Shown here piece by piece: positions 20,662 through 30,701 of a stretch of DNA of 64,000 bases (its first letter is position 1; each line of letters opens with the position of its first letter). The translations under genes and the position numbers were made by a program. The notes below the pieces were generated by a model, which did not search any database, was not told the origin of the DNA, and was given only the letters and a program-made list of their open reading frames with translations. Origin of the DNA: Sphingopyxis sp. PET50 (GTDB taxonomy: Bacteria; Pseudomonadota; Alphaproteobacteria; Sphingomonadales; Sphingomonadaceae); assembly GCF_025244705.1 (NCBI RefSeq), contig NZ_CP104207.1:1922001-1986000 (forward strand). Direction: 5' to 3'.

Positions 20662-21400
20662 CTATCGCTGACAAAGCCGGTTCAGTTCCTCGTCGCTGTA
20701 GCCAGGCTTCGTCGATCAGCGCCTGCGACACATAGCGCACGTCATATTGCGAAATCTTGTAGACCCCGGTCCGCTCGCGATAGAGCAGCAGCCCGCCGCA
20801 GGTTCCGGCGATCCCGGGATGCGAGCTCAGCACCGCGAAATAGGCATAGGCGCCGGGATAGGCGGCATCCTCGGGGTTGTTGAGCCAGCCGTCGAGCCGC
20901 GCCGTGAATTTACCCGCGCCGGTCTGATGCATCTTCGCCTCGCGGCTGAATCGCACCATTTCTTCGGCCGTCGCTTCGAGCGCCGGGTCCATCATCGCCG
21001 CCAGGGCGGCCCCGTTGCCCTTGTCGAGATTGTCCAGAAAACGCCCGGCGAACTGCGTCGCCGCCGCGACCTCCGCGGGGCTCGCCTTCCAGTCGGCGGG
21101 CACCGGCTTGTACGGATCGGTGGCGGGATCGAAACAGGAAAAATTCTGGCGGAAATTCTTGATCACCGTCACGCCGCGATCGACGTCGATCTGGTTGTCG
21201 AAATAATAGCGGCCGAAGCGGACTTTCAGGCTGCCGCAACGCTGGGCCGCCAGCACCTTGATGCGGCCGATGGTGGGGTCGTATTGATCGGCGTCGATCA
21301 GCGCGACCGTCGCGACAAAGCCCTTGCCGGGCACAGGCGCGACCTTGATTTCGGGCTGGCCGGCGGCCGCCGCCAGCAATGCGAGTGCCATCATCGCCAT
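20662..21400 (-). CDS. Secreted protein of unknown function (apparent frameshift near the end)
   Basis: 245 residues after correction. A short signal peptide (about 1-14) is followed by a globular domain with paired cysteines (RCGSLKV, NFSCFD, GTCGGLLLY). I do not recognise the family. As given, the last codons run on to 20636 with low-complexity residues. Removing one base near 20706 instead gives the natural ending PGYSDEELNRLCQR with a stop at 20662. Conserved-looking features are FGRYYFDNQIDVDRGV and GVYKISQYDVRYVSQALIDE. It lies upstream of alaS in the same direction and downstream of another secreted protein. Confidence 0.68.
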
Positions 21401-21503
21401 CGTCTTCCCCCCAACGCAGAGCCGCCGGCTGGCGGCGCGAGAACCTTGCCGCCGCCGGGCGCGCTCCGCAAGCCGAACTTATTTGGGCTTCGGACGCGCC
21501 GCA

Positions 21504-22094
21504 TCAAAAAGCGGTGGCGATCCCTTTGCCCAGATAGCAGGGCAGCTGGCGCAGCACATCGGCCTTCGGCACCCCGTCCTCGATCAGGTCGGGCGGCACG
21601 ATCGACACATTGCTGGTCGCGACGGCAAAGGCGGCGTCGGGCGCGGCGCGGTGAACGACGACATAGCCGCAATCCATCGTTCCGTCGGACCGGTCACCGC
21701 GAAAATCGAACGCGGCATAGAGCCCGGCGGGCTGCGCCGGCGGATCGAGATACCATTGCAGCCGCAGGATGCGTATGCGGCCGTCGGCCCACAGCCCGTC
21801 CTGCTTGCGCAGATTGCTCTCCCATTCGAGCCGCGGCGTCACCGCCTGCCGCGTCAGGCTCAGCATCGCATAGGCGGCCGCGAAATCACGCTTTTCAAGC
21901 GCCAGCGTATAGTCGACGAGGCGCGCCATTGCCGCCTTTTCGTCGTCCGTCGTCGGCACGAAGGGCGCCGCACCGAACGTCTCGACGCTTCGTTCGACCG
22001 CGGGGTCGAGCGCCGCCGGTTCGGCCGCAGCGGGCGCCGTGATGCCGGCCGCCAGCGCGAACGCGGCGATGCGCAGGACAGCTTCAGAAAACAA
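21504..22094 (-). CDS. Secreted protein of unknown function
   Basis: 196 residues with an N-terminal signal peptide (about 1-24, ending APAAAEP). The middle, ARLVDYTLALEKRDFAAAYA and QAVTPRLEWESNLRKQDGLW, looks like the DUF4019-type or NTF2-like arrangement of a small periplasmic protein, but the match is weak. The only start before the signal peptide is TTG (22092-22094), which overlaps the end of the glutathione S-transferase gene by 11 bp, suggesting translational coupling. Two cysteines (MDCGYVVVH, QLPCYLGK) could form a disulfide. It shares its two-cysteine, secreted character with the next gene downstream. Confidence 0.62.
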   Translation of the reverse strand: MFSEAVLRIAAFALAAGITAPAAAEPAALDPAVERSVETFGAAPFVPTTDDEKAAMARLVDYTLALEKRDFAAAYAMLSLTRQAVTPRLEWESNLRKQDGLWADGRIRILRLQWYLDPPAQPAGLYAAFDFRGDRSDGTMDCGYVVVHRAAPDAAFAVATSNVSIVPPDLIEDGVPKADVLRQLPCYLGKGIATAF

Positions 22095-22732
22095 AATAGG
22101 CTCCGCCCTTCTCGCGCGCCGCCTGCCAGGCGGGACGCGCGTGCATCGCCGTCACGAACGCCGCCAGTTTCGGGTAGCGCGCCGCCCCGCTCATCGCCGC
22201 GACCTCGGCGGGAAAGCTCAGCATGATGTCGGCCGCCGACAGGCTGTCGCCGATGAAATGGCCCGCACCGGTCAGTTCGCCTTCGAGATAGGCGAAATGC
22301 GCGTCGAGTTGCTCGTCGATCCGCGGTCTGACCGCCGCCGCCGCGTCGCCGAGCCTGCCGAGATAGATATTGAGCAGCACCGGCGTCATCGCCGAACCCT
22401 CGGCGAAATGGATCAGTTCGAGGTGGCGGACATGGTCGTCGGTGCCGCGCGCCGGAACCAGCGCCTCGCCGCCATGATGTTCGCACAGATATTCGACGAT
22501 CGCGCCCGATTCCTGGATCACGCGGCCCCTCCCGCCGGAGGCGGAATCGTCGAGACACTTCCAGCAACGGCGACTTGCCGAGCCGGTGGATCGCCTTCAA
22601 TTCGGGCGGCGCGAGGTTGGTCGTCGCATCGCGCTGATAACGCCTGATCTCGTACGGCACGCCAAGTTCCTCGAGCAGCCACAATATGCGCTGCGAGCGG
22701 CTGTTGTTGAGGTGGTGGACGATCAGGCTCAT
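22084..22732 (-). CDS. Glutathione S-transferase family protein (apparent 1-base frameshift)
   Basis: 215 residues after correction. The N-terminal thioredoxin-like domain is LIVHHLNNSRSQRILWLLEE and LKAIHRLGKSPLLEV. Its end is GRVIQESGAIVEYLCEHHGG, with the ES pair that binds the glutathione gamma-glutamyl group. The helical C-domain contains HFIGDSLSAADIMLSFP, the usual N-capping box. The domains are split by one extra T near 22551; taking it out yields LLEVLDDS and a continuous reading. It acts on electrophilic or peroxide substrates with glutathione, specificity unknown. It lies between the agmatinase-type gene (12 bp) and a secreted protein gene. Confidence 0.86.
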
Positions 22733-22744
22733 GTCTCTCTCCCT

Positions 22745-23560
22745 CTATCCTTCAAGGTGCCCGTTGCGGTCGATCAGCGCCGCGAGTTCGCGGACCAGCT
22801 TGGCCCCGAGGATCGCGGTAACATCCCCGACGTCGCGGCCGGGATGATATTCGACGATATCGGCGCCGACGATCGGCGCGGTCTGCTTGTGCAGAACGCC
22901 AAGCAACTCGCGTACCGTCAGCCCGCCGGGCTCGGGGTGCGCGACGCCGGGTGCCGCCGACGGGTCGATCCCGTCCAGGTCGATCGAGATATAAAGCGGG
23001 CCGTCGAGGACCGGCACGGCATCGGGGATGAAGCCCGCCATCGGCACGATCTCGGCCCCGAAGCGCGCGGCCTGTTCGCGGCAATGGCGGTTGAGCGTGC
23101 GGATGCCGACCTGCACCAGCCGCGCGGCATGGCCGGCCTCGCAAATACGCGCGAAGGGCGAGGCGTGGCTGCGTGGATTGCCGCCGAAATCGTCGTAGAG
23201 ATCGGGGTGGGCGTCGATGTGGAGAATGTTCAGCGGTCCGAAACAGGCGGCAGCGGCCTCGACGAGCGGGAAGGTGACCGCATGGTCGCCGCCGAGGGCG
23301 AGTGGGATTTCACCGTCTTCGCGCACAAGCGCGACGTGGCGGCGGATCATCGCGTCGTCGCGGCGCGTGTCCTCGGTCAGCGCGAGGTCGCCGTCGTCGG
23401 TGAAGGCGATGTCGGTGCCGAGTTCGGGGCCGAGTTCGCTCGCCATATTGCCGCGGTCGCTCCACAACTGGACGCGGATCGCCGCCGGGCCAGCGGCCGC
23501 GCCGCGTTCGAAGCTGCTGTTGATGTCGGTGGGCAGGCCGAAGAGGCGGATCGCGGGCAT
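22745..23560 (-). CDS. Ureohydrolase (agmatinase/arginase family)
   Basis: 271 residues. The di-manganese site is complete: LGGDHAVT (His93), HIDAHPD (Asp116, His118, Asp120) and SIDLDGIDPS (Asp194, Asp196). These enzymes hydrolyse a guanidino group, releasing urea. Arginase, agmatinase, guanidinobutyrase and formimidoylglutamase cannot be separated by these motifs, although the overall spacing is nearer to agmatinase. No polyamine or histidine degradation genes are adjacent, so context does not help. It is the first gene of a same-direction run with the GST and two secreted proteins. Confidence 0.85.
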   Translation of the reverse strand: MPAIRLFGLPTDINSSFERGAAAGPAAIRVQLWSDRGNMASELGPELGTDIAFTDDGDLALTEDTRRDDAMIRRHVALVREDGEIPLALGGDHAVTFPLVEAAAACFGPLNILHIDAHPDLYDDFGGNPRSHASPFARICEAGHAARLVQVGIRTLNRHCREQAARFGAEIVPMAGFIPDAVPVLDGPLYISIDLDGIDPSAAPGVAHPEPGGLTVRELLGVLHKQTAPIVGADIVEYHPGRDVGDVTAILGAKLVRELAALIDRNGHLEG

Positions 23561-23683
23561 CGGCTGCTTGTAGCCGCTGGCAGGGGCGGTGCAAGGATCA
23601 ACGATCGCGCCCGGTCGCGGCCTGACCTGTCACTTGAAAGGAAATTAAAACAATGACTCAGACCATGCTCCGTCCAAATTGAA

Positions 23684-23750
23684 CCGCAGCCCTGCGCCTG
23701 TTGAAGGGCGCCTCACAGAGAAGCGCCCTTCAACAGGCTCAGGGCTGCGG
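23684..23750. repeat. Palindromic repeat, family E, in the recA-agmatinase gap
   Basis: CCGCAGCCCTG...CTGTTGAAGGGCG and the inverse CGCCCTTCAACAG...CAGGGCTGCGG form an imperfect stem about 30 bp long. The rest of the 358-bp gap 23561-23918 holds another inverted pair (CCAACGGCGG near 23814 and CCGCCGTTGG near 23870), probably structure at the recA 3' end, and no credible gene. Confidence 0.72.
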
Positions 23751-23918
23751 GAATGAACGATTCGACCTGAACGGGCTGCCTGTAGCTGTCGCGCCCGGCG
23801 GGAGCGACAAGGCCAACGGCGGGCGGGCCAGTCCGCGAGAGGGCGCGGACCGAGGGGCAAGGAACCCGCCGCCGTTGGTGGGCCGCCCCGGTCACACGGG
23901 CCGGGCAGCCGGAGGCTA

Positions 23919-24995
23919 TCAGCCGTCGTCGCCCTCGTCGTCGGGGCCCGCCATCATTTCTTCGGCCACCGCGTCGGTGCGGCTGCGGATCGCGGCCTCG
24001 AGCCGTTCGCGCAGTTCGGGATTCTCGGCCAGGAAAGTCTTGGCGTTTTCGCGGCCCTGCCCGATGCGGATCGAGTCATAGCTGAACCAGGCGCCCGATT
24101 TCTCGACCAGCCCGGCCTTGACGCCGATGTCGAGGATCTCGCCGATCTTGGAAATGCCCTGGCCGTACATGATGTCGAACTCGACCTGCTTGAACGGCGG
24201 CGCGACCTTGTTCTTGACGACCTTGACGCGGGTGGTGTTGCCGACGATCTCGTCGCCATTCTTGATCTGGCCGGTGCGGCGGATGTCGAGGCGAACCGAG
24301 GCGTAGAATTTCAGCGCATTGCCGCCGGTCGTGGTCTCGGGATTGCCGTACATCACCCCGATCTTCATGCGCAGCTGGTTGATGAAGATCACCATGCAGC
24401 GCGAGCGGCTGATCGAGCCGGTGAGCTTGCGCAGGCTCTGCGACATCAGGCGCGCCTGGAGACCGACGTGACTGTCGCCCATCTCGCCCTCGATTTCGGC
24501 GCGCGGGACGAGCGCGGCGACCGAGTCGACGACGAGCACGTCGATCGCGTTCGAGCGCACCAGCGTGTCGACGATTTCGAGCGCCTGTTCGCCGGTGTCG
24601 GGCTGCGACACGATCAGTTCGTCGATATTGACGCCGAGCTTCTTGGCATAGATCGGGTCGAGCGCATGTTCGGCGTCGACGAAGGCGACGGTGCCGCCGC
24701 CCTTCTGTGCCTCGGCCAGCGTGTGCAGCGCCAGCGTGGTCTTGCCCGAGCTTTCGGGACCATAGATTTCGATGACGCGGCCGCGCGGCAGGCCGCCGAC
24801 GCCGAGCGCGATGTCGAGCCCGAGCGACCCGGTCGAGATCGACTCGACCTGCATCGCTTCCTTCGAGCCCAATTTCATCACCGAGCCTTTGCCGAAGGCA
24901 CGATCGATTTGCGCCAGCGCGGCGTCGAGCGCCTTCTGCCTGTCCGAGCTATTCACTGATTTCCCCGATTCCACGAGTGACAATTGACCGGCCAT
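23919..24995 (-). CDS. recA: Recombinase RecA
   Basis: 358 residues, full length. It has an N-terminal oligomerisation helix, Walker [25 protein letters not shown], the L1/L2 DNA loops around [20 protein letters not shown] and [19 protein letters not shown], and an acidic C-terminal tail (GPDDEGDDG). RecA drives homologous recombination and triggers LexA self-cleavage. A LexA box of the alphaproteobacterial direct-repeat type lies 77 bp upstream of the ATG and overlaps a candidate promoter, so the gene should be SOS-induced. Confidence 0.99.
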   Translation of the reverse strand: MAGQLSLVESGKSVNSSDRQKALDAALAQIDRAFGKGSVMKLGSKEAMQVESISTGSLGLDIALGVGGLPRGRVIEIYGPESSGKTTLALHTLAEAQKGGGTVAFVDAEHALDPIYAKKLGVNIDELIVSQPDTGEQALEIVDTLVRSNAIDVLVVDSVAALVPRAEIEGEMGDSHVGLQARLMSQSLRKLTGSISRSRCMVIFINQLRMKIGVMYGNPETTTGGNALKFYASVRLDIRRTGQIKNGDEIVGNTTRVKVVKNKVAPPFKQVEFDIMYGQGISKIGEILDIGVKAGLVEKSGAWFSYDSIRIGQGRENAKTFLAENPELRERLEAAIRSRTDAVAEEMMAGPDDEGDDG

Positions 24996-25048
24996 GACCG
25001 TCCCTTTCCTGCTCTATCGCGAAGGCAGAAGCATCGCAACGCCGGACC

Positions 25049-25086
25049 TGTGTACAGTGTTTGTTCTTTTGGAACAAGAGTAGAAC
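25049..25086 (-). promoter_or_regulatory. recA promoter with LexA (SOS) box GTTC-N7-GTTC
   Basis: On the minus strand GTTC-TACTCTT-GTTC occupies 25086-25072, the exact direct-repeat operator recognised by alphaproteobacterial LexA. The second half overlaps a TTGTTC hexamer (25077-25072), followed after 17 bp by TACACA (25054-25049), a plausible -35/-10 pair. An inverted pair GTTC-N5-GAAC also overlaps the box. Confidence 0.88.
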
Positions 25087-25117
25087 AAAAATTATTCCGG
25101 AACGCGGCGACGCGGAG

Positions 25118-25471
25118 CTAACCGCCGAAAAACCCGCCCAGTACCGCCTCGATCTCGCTCAGCCGGAATGGTTTCGACACCAGCGTGCGATGCGCGTGCG
25201 CCGGCGGAATCACATCGCCGCCGCCCGACGTGAAGGCGAAAGGGATATCGCGCGCGGCGAGCGCGTCGGCGACCGGCCAGCCCTTGGCTTCGCCGAGGTT
25301 GATGTCGATGAGCGCGGCATCGACCGGGTCCGCCGCGATGATCGCCAGCGCATCCTCGACGCTGGCTGCCTGTGCGGGCTCGGGATAGCCGAGCGCGTCG
25401 AACATGTCGGCGAGCATCATGCCGATCAGCACATCGTCCTCGACGAGCAGGATACGGCGACCATCCGCCAT
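25118..25471 (-). CDS. Single-domain response regulator
   Basis: 117 residues, only a receiver domain: acidic pair in LLVEDDVLIG, phosphoacceptor Asp56 in ALIDINLGE, serine in FAFTSGGG and lysine in LVSKPFR. Compared with CheY-type receivers the post-phosphosite segment is LGEAKGW rather than MP-x-MDG, as in the FixJ-like stand-alone receivers seen in alphaproteobacteria. Its start overlaps the cckA stop as TGATG, so it is translated together with cckA. It could therefore be a phosphate sink or modulator of the CckA relay; that role is inference. Confidence 0.85.
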   Translation of the reverse strand: MADGRRILLVEDDVLIGMMLADMFDALGYPEPAQAASVEDALAIIAADPVDAALIDINLGEAKGWPVADALAARDIPFAFTSGGGDVIPPAHAHRTLVSKPFRLSEIEAVLGGFFGG

Positions 25472-27909
25472 CACAAGGCCCGCTGGGCAGCGGTGTCGAG
25501 CGCCGCCGACACGGCCTCGGTCAACTGCGCGACCGAAAAGGGTTTGGGCAGAAAGGACACATGATCAATATCGATCGACTGGCGCAATTGTTCCTCGGCA
25601 TATCCCGACATGAACAGGACGGGCAGGTCCGGCCGCTTGGCGCGCAGCACGCGGACCATCGCGGGGCCGTCCATCGTCGGCATCATCACGTCGGTCAGGA
25701 TCAGGTCGACCTTGTCCATCTGGCCGAAGCGCTCGACCCCCTCCTCGCCCTGCGACGCGGTGACGACGGTATAGCCCGCGCGGGTCAGCGCCCGCTCGGC
25801 GACCGCGCGGACCATGTCCTCGTCCTCGACGAGCAGGATGGTGCCGGTGCCCCACTGGCTCTTCTTCGGCTTCGGCGGCGCGGCCGCCGCGGGCGCGTCC
25901 TTGTCGGCGCGGTGGACGGGAAGATAGATGGTGAAGCTGGCTCCCTCGCCCGGCTTGCTGTCGGCGAAGATGAAGCCCGCCGACTGCTTGATGATGCCGT
26001 AGACGGTCGAGAGGCCGAGCCCGGTGCCCTTGCCGACATCCTTGGTGGTGAAGAAAGGTTCGAAAATCTTGGGCAGCACCTCGGCGGGAATGCCGCCGCC
26101 GGTGTCGCTGACCTTGAGCGCGCTATAGTCGGCGGGCGGCATGATATCGCTGCCCATTGCGCGGACTTCGGCGGCGCTGACCGGATAGGTCTCCATCGTC
26201 AGCGTGCCGTGCCCGCCCATCGCATCGCGCGCATTGACCGCGAGGTTGATGATGACCTGTTCGAGCTGGCCGGGGTCGGCGCGCACCGCGCCCAGCCCGC
26301 GCCCGTGACGCACCGACAATTGCACCGATTCGCCGATCAGCCGCTTGAGCAGGTGCGACACCTCCGAAATCACGTCGGGCAGTTGCAATATCTGCGGGCG
26401 CAAAGTCTGCTGACGCGAGAAGGCCAGCAACTGCCGGGTCAGGCTGGCCGCGCGATTGGCGTTGCTGCGAATCTGCTGGATATCGTCATAATCGCTGTCG
26501 CCCGGCGTGTGCCGCATGAGCATCAGGTCGCAACTGCCGAGCACCGCGGTCAGGATATTGTTGAAGTCGTGCGCGACGCCGCCCGCGAGCTGGCCGACCG
26601 CCTGCATCTTCGACGCCTGCGCGACCTGGCGCTTCAACCGCGATTCCTCGCTCGAATCCTTGAGGCTCAGCAGCACCGCCGCCTCGCCCAGCCCGCGCAC
26701 CCCGACGACGCGCATCGACACCGGCTCGTCGCCCTGCCCCGCCAGCCGGATCGACAGGTCGCCGCCGACCTGCTGCCCGCTGCTGTGGCGGCGGATCATG
26801 TCGGCGAGCGGACCCTTGTCCTCGCTCACCACGATATCGCCGGGGTAGCGCGGCATCCGCTCCTCCGACAGACCGGCGGCGCGAACGAAGGCGCGGTTCA
26901 TGTAGAGGAAGCGCCCGTCGCGATCGACCATCGCGAGCCCGAAGGGCAGCAGCGACAGCAAGGTCTCGACATAGGTCTGCGCGGTGCCGCGGTCGGCCGC
27001 GCCCATCTCCTCGTCGATCAAGGCCAGCAGCATCGGGCCATGGCTGTCGGCAGGGATCAGCGGAATCTGGAGCAGGCGGACCGGCGTCGCCCGCTCGCCC
27101 TCGCGCCCGAAATAGAGCGTTCCCGCATCGTCGAGCCGGAGCAGGGGCGCAACGTCGCGGCCCGCATAATGCGCCTGGTCGCTCTCCCCCAGCGCGCGCA
27201 GCAGAAACGCCTGGTTGGCGACGCGCAGCCGCCCCTCGGCATTGACCAGCGCCGCCATGATCCCCGCCTGGCCCAGCGTGCGCCCGGCGGGCCCGTCCAG
27301 ATGGCGGCTGATTTCCGCGACGAGGTCGAGCCGCTCGACCGCCGAGAAGCGCCACACCAGATAATCTTCGGCCAGCCCCGAACGGATCACCTGCGCACGC
27401 AGATGGAGCGCGCCGACCGCCAGTTCGTGGACACTGCCCTCGCCGTCGCGCCACGCGGTCCGTCCGGCGTTTTTCAGGAGCTCGGCCCCGCGCCCCTCGA
27501 GCGGCAGCCCCGGCGGGGTGACGAAGCCGCCCATCCAGGTCGCGAACAGGTCATTGGCGCAGACGAGGCGCCCGGCGCGGTCGGTCACCGCGACGGCGAT
27601 ATCGTCATGATCGACCGCCGTGCGCAACATCGTCCAGTCGGGCAAGGCCGCCTCGCCCGCGACCGCCGCGGGGAACAGCCGCCGCAGCAGGATCACCGCC
27701 GCGCAGGCGATCGCCAAACCGCCGAGAAAACCCGCCGCGAGCACCGCATCGCGAGTCGCCCAGAACAGGAGGCCGACCGACAGGATCGCGAGTCCGCCGA
27801 GCAGCGCCGCGTCGACGCGCGACAGGCCCGCGGGAACCATCGCGACCGCGCCGGAACCCGCCCCCCTGCCGATATCGGAATCAGCGGAAGGCAGGCTCGT
27901 CGCGGTCAA
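25471..27909 (-). CDS. cckA: Hybrid sensor histidine kinase CckA
   Basis: 812 residues. Two N-terminal membrane helices (about 34-50 and 56-76) are followed by PAS-like regions (about 95-200 and 310-420). The HisKA motif is [20 protein letters not shown] with His447. The ATPase domain has [14 protein letters not shown] and [14 protein letters not shown], and the C-terminal receiver has the phosphoacceptor Asp740 in [13 protein letters not shown]. This order is that of CckA, which sends phosphate through ChpT to CtrA and CpdR to control cell cycle or motility. The first start is TTG at 27909; an ATG at 27840 is an alternative that keeps both helices. chpT is 14 kb away in this window. Confidence 0.93.
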   Translation of the reverse strand: MTATSLPSADSDIGRGAGSGAVAMVPAGLSRVDAALLGGLAILSVGLLFWATRDAVLAAGFLGGLAIACAAVILLRRLFPAAVAGEAALPDWTMLRTAVDHDDIAVAVTDRAGRLVCANDLFATWMGGFVTPPGLPLEGRGAELLKNAGRTAWRDGEGSVHELAVGALHLRAQVIRSGLAEDYLVWRFSAVERLDLVAEISRHLDGPAGRTLGQAGIMAALVNAEGRLRVANQAFLLRALGESDQAHYAGRDVAPLLRLDDAGTLYFGREGERATPVRLLQIPLIPADSHGPMLLALIDEEMGAADRGTAQTYVETLLSLLPFGLAMVDRDGRFLYMNRAFVRAAGLSEERMPRYPGDIVVSEDKGPLADMIRRHSSGQQVGGDLSIRLAGQGDEPVSMRVVGVRGLGEAAVLLSLKDSSEESRLKRQVAQASKMQAVGQLAGGVAHDFNNILTAVLGSCDLMLMRHTPGDSDYDDIQQIRSNANRAASLTRQLLAFSRQQTLRPQILQLPDVISEVSHLLKRLIGESVQLSVRHGRGLGAVRADPGQLEQVIINLAVNARDAMGGHGTLTMETYPVSAAEVRAMGSDIMPPADYSALKVSDTGGGIPAEVLPKIFEPFFTTKDVGKGTGLGLSTVYGIIKQSAGFIFADSKPGEGASFTIYLPVHRADKDAPAAAAPPKPKKSQWGTGTILLVEDEDMVRAVAERALTRAGYTVVTASQGEEGVERFGQMDKVDLILTDVMMPTMDGPAMVRVLRAKRPDLPVLFMSGYAEEQLRQSIDIDHVSFLPKPFSVAQLTEAVSAALDTAAQRAL

Positions 27910-27931
27910 TGGCTGAGACTCTCGCTAGGCG

Positions 27932-29995
27932 TCACCAGATGCGGACGCGTTCCTCGGGCTTCAGGAACAGCTTCTGCCCTTCCTTCACCTGATAGGCTTT
28001 ATACCAAGGGTCAAGGTTGCGCGAGACCCAAGTCCGCTGGATCGAGGGCGAATGCGGATCGGTGGTGATGCGCTGCGCCAGATTCTGCTCGCGATAGTTG
28101 CGCCGCCACACCTGCGCCCAGCCGAGGAAGAAGCGCTGGTCGCCGGTCAGCCCGTCGATCACCGGCGCTTCCTTGCCGCCGAGCGACTTCTTGTAGGCGT
28201 CGTAGGCGATGGTCAGGCCGGCGAGGTCGCCGATATTCTCGCCGAGCGTGAAGGTGCCGTCGAGATGTTCGCCGGGCAGCACTTCATAGGCGTCATATTG
28301 CGCGACCAGCGCCTTGCCCGCGGCCTCGAACGCCGCGACGTCCTCGGGCGTCCACCAGTCGGCCAGCTTGCCGGTCTCGTCATATTTCGCGCCCTGGTCG
28401 TCGAAATGGTGGCTGATCTCATGACCGATCACCGCGCCGATGCCGCCATAGTTGACCGCCGGATCGGCATTGGGGTCGAAGAAGGGCGGCTGCAGGATCG
28501 CGGCGGGGAAGACGATCTCGTTCATGCCGAAATTGGCATAGGCGTTCACCGTCATCGGGGTCATGCCCCATTCCCAGCGGCGGATCGGACCGCCCAGACG
28601 GCCGACATTGTCGTCATGCGCGAACTGGTTAGAGCGCAGCGCGTTGCCGAACAGGTCGTCGGCCTTGATCTCGAGCTTGCTGTAATCCTTCCAGCGGTCG
28701 GGATAGCCGATCTTGGTCGTGAAATTGGCGAGCTTCTTTTTCGCCTTCACCTTGGTTTCGGGCTGCATCCATTCGAGATTGCCGATGCGGGTGTCGAGCG
28801 CGGCGAGCACATTCTTGACCAGCACGTCCATCGCCGCCTTGGTTTCAGGCGGGAAATATTTCGCGACATAATCCTGGCCGACCGCTTCGCCGAGGTTGCC
28901 CGTCGTGAAATCGACCGCGCGCTTCCAGCGTTCCTGCATCTGCGGCGTGCCCGACAGCGCGGTGCCATAGAAGGAGAAGGCTTCCTGCGCGACGGCGTCG
29001 GGCAGCACATCGGAGAAGCCGTCGATGCTGCGGACGATCAGCGCGTCGCGAATGACCTCGATCGGCGCGTCGGCGAGCAGCTTGGCCTCGCCGGTGAAGG
29101 CGCTCGGCTGCGACACGAGCAGCGAATCCTCATCGACGCCGATGCCGCGGATGAAGCCCGTCCAGTCGAAACCCGGCGCGGCCTGCGCCAGCTCGGCGAT
29201 CGTCATCTTGTTATAGACCTTGGTCGCGTCGCTGCTGTCGTTCTTGTCCCAATGGACGGCCGCGACCTGCTTTTCGAAATCATAGATCGCCTGCGCGCGC
29301 GCCGCGGCATTGCCCTCGCCCGCCAGCGTCAGGACATTTTCGAGATGCTTGAGATAGGCGGCCTGCAGCTTGGTGTTGCGTTCGCCATCCTTCAGATAGA
29401 AATCGCGGTCGGGCATGCCGATGCCGCCCTGGAACATGGTGTAGATATAGACGTCGGGATTCTTGTCGTCCTGCCCGACATAGCCGCCGAAGAAATGCTG
29501 GACGCCGCTGCGGTCGGCCTCGGCGAGCAACTTGGCGAGGCCCGGCTTGTCGATGGCCTTGATCTTGGCGAGCCAGGGCTGGATCGGCGCCAGCCCCTTG
29601 GCTTCGACCGCCGCGCCGTCGAGATAGGAGGCATAGGCGCGGCCGATCATGCTGTCCGGGTTGCCCTTCGCCGCGTCGAGGATCTCGCGCGTGCGCTCCT
29701 GCGACAGGTCGGCGAGCGCGGTGAACATGCCGTAGTTCGACTTGTCGGCGGGGATCGGGGTATTCTTCGCCCAGGTTCCGTTGGCATAGGCATAGAAATC
29801 GTCGCCCGGCTGGACCGTCGTGTCCATGCCGGTCGCGTCGAAACCGAAATCGCCGATCTCGGGCTTGGCGGCGGACTTCGCTGCGGCTTCGGCCGTCGCG
29901 GCCTTTTCCTTGGCAAGAGCGGGCGTGGCCGCGAAGAGCAGGGCGCCAAGCGCGGCGGTCGCCAGCAGGCGCGATTGCGATGTCGGACGTGTCAT
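27932..29995 (-). CDS. M13 family (neprilysin-like) zinc metallopeptidase
   Basis: 687 residues from the ATG at 29993-29995, opening with a signal peptide (about 1-28, ending TPALAKE). The N-terminal M13 domain contains DDFYAYANGTWAKNTPIPAD. The catalytic region has NEIVFPAAILQPPFFD, VIGHEISHHFDDQG (zinc ligands His525 and His529, catalytic Glu526) and GENIGDLAG, where Glu586 is the third ligand. The end, VRIW, matches the family's conserved C-terminus. Such enzymes trim peptides in the periplasm or outside. It is 22 bp upstream of cckA in the same direction. Confidence 0.95.
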   Translation of the reverse strand: MTRPTSQSRLLATAALGALLFAATPALAKEKAATAEAAAKSAAKPEIGDFGFDATGMDTTVQPGDDFYAYANGTWAKNTPIPADKSNYGMFTALADLSQERTREILDAAKGNPDSMIGRAYASYLDGAAVEAKGLAPIQPWLAKIKAIDKPGLAKLLAEADRSGVQHFFGGYVGQDDKNPDVYIYTMFQGGIGMPDRDFYLKDGERNTKLQAAYLKHLENVLTLAGEGNAAARAQAIYDFEKQVAAVHWDKNDSSDATKVYNKMTIAELAQAAPGFDWTGFIRGIGVDEDSLLVSQPSAFTGEAKLLADAPIEVIRDALIVRSIDGFSDVLPDAVAQEAFSFYGTALSGTPQMQERWKRAVDFTTGNLGEAVGQDYVAKYFPPETKAAMDVLVKNVLAALDTRIGNLEWMQPETKVKAKKKLANFTTKIGYPDRWKDYSKLEIKADDLFGNALRSNQFAHDDNVGRLGGPIRRWEWGMTPMTVNAYANFGMNEIVFPAAILQPPFFDPNADPAVNYGGIGAVIGHEISHHFDDQGAKYDETGKLADWWTPEDVAAFEAAGKALVAQYDAYEVLPGEHLDGTFTLGENIGDLAGLTIAYDAYKKSLGGKEAPVIDGLTGDQRFFLGWAQVWRRNYREQNLAQRITTDPHSPSIQRTWVSRNLDPWYKAYQVKEGQKLFLKPEERVRIW

Positions 29996-30077
29996 GATGT
30001 TCCCCAGTGGTATCTGGCCCCGCGACGGGCGCGGGGCGATCTGCGATGGGAAATCTATAGACCCGCGCGGCGGGCGT

Positions 30078-30701
30078 TCAACCGGCGACCGTGTCGCTCG
30101 TCGATGCCTCAAGTCGTTGGTCGCGCGCGCGACGGATCTTGCGGCGCCAGCGCAAGCGAATCCAATTGTCCCAGATGACCGACGCGAGGACATAGCCGAT
30201 CACCGCCGACACGACCGAAATCACGAACAGACCCGCCAGGCCGCCGAGCAGCGCGGTGCCCGCATTGGCGGTGAACCAGTGCCACCATTCGACCAGCGAG
30301 GCGCCTTCGTCATAAAGGATGTAGAGGTTCGACACATTGGTGTGCAGGCCGAACAAGGTGCTGCCCAGCCACACCGATGCCGCGAGGATCAGCGGAGTCG
30401 TGACGGGATTCGACAGAAACGTCATCGCCGCGCCGATCGGGATATTGGCGCGGAACGGCAGCGCGAGCAGCGCGACGCCCAGGATCTGCACCCCCGGAAT
30501 CAGGAAGAAGATGCCGACGAACAGGCCGAGCGCGGTCCCGCGCCGCACCGAGGTGCGCGTGAAGCGCCACAAATGGCTGTGCGCAACCCTATGGGCGAAA
30601 GGCTTGATGAAGCGGCTCGCCAGCAGTTCCTCGCGGCTCGGCGAGTTGCGGCGGATCCAGTTCATCACGGCCGCCTTGTCGCGGGGCTTGCCGCCGCTCA
30701 T
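30078..30701 (-). CDS. DUF2062 membrane protein
   Basis: 207 residues from the ATG that overlaps the smpB stop (ATGA). A short basic N-terminus is followed by [20 protein letters not shown] and [20 protein letters not shown], the core pattern of DUF2062, with three membrane segments and a basic tail. The family is uncharacterised; some members are fused to glycosyltransferases. The start further upstream in the same frame would run through smpB and is rejected. Coupling to smpB suggests co-expression rather than a shared function. Confidence 0.85.
   Translation of the reverse strand: MSGGKPRDKAAVMNWIRRNSPSREELLASRFIKPFAHRVAHSHLWRFTRTSVRRGTALGLFVGIFFLIPGVQILGVALLALPFRANIPIGAAMTFLSNPVTTPLILAASVWLGSTLFGLHTNVSNLYILYDEGASLVEWWHWFTANAGTALLGGLAGLFVISVVSAVIGYVLASVIWDNWIRLRWRRKIRRARDQRLEASTSDTVAG

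Noticed and set aside
25372-30178. Very long plus-strand frames opposite cckA and the M13 peptidase
   Set aside because: No family motifs, Arg/Asp/His-rich shadow composition, and the minus-strand genes carry complete domain signatures.
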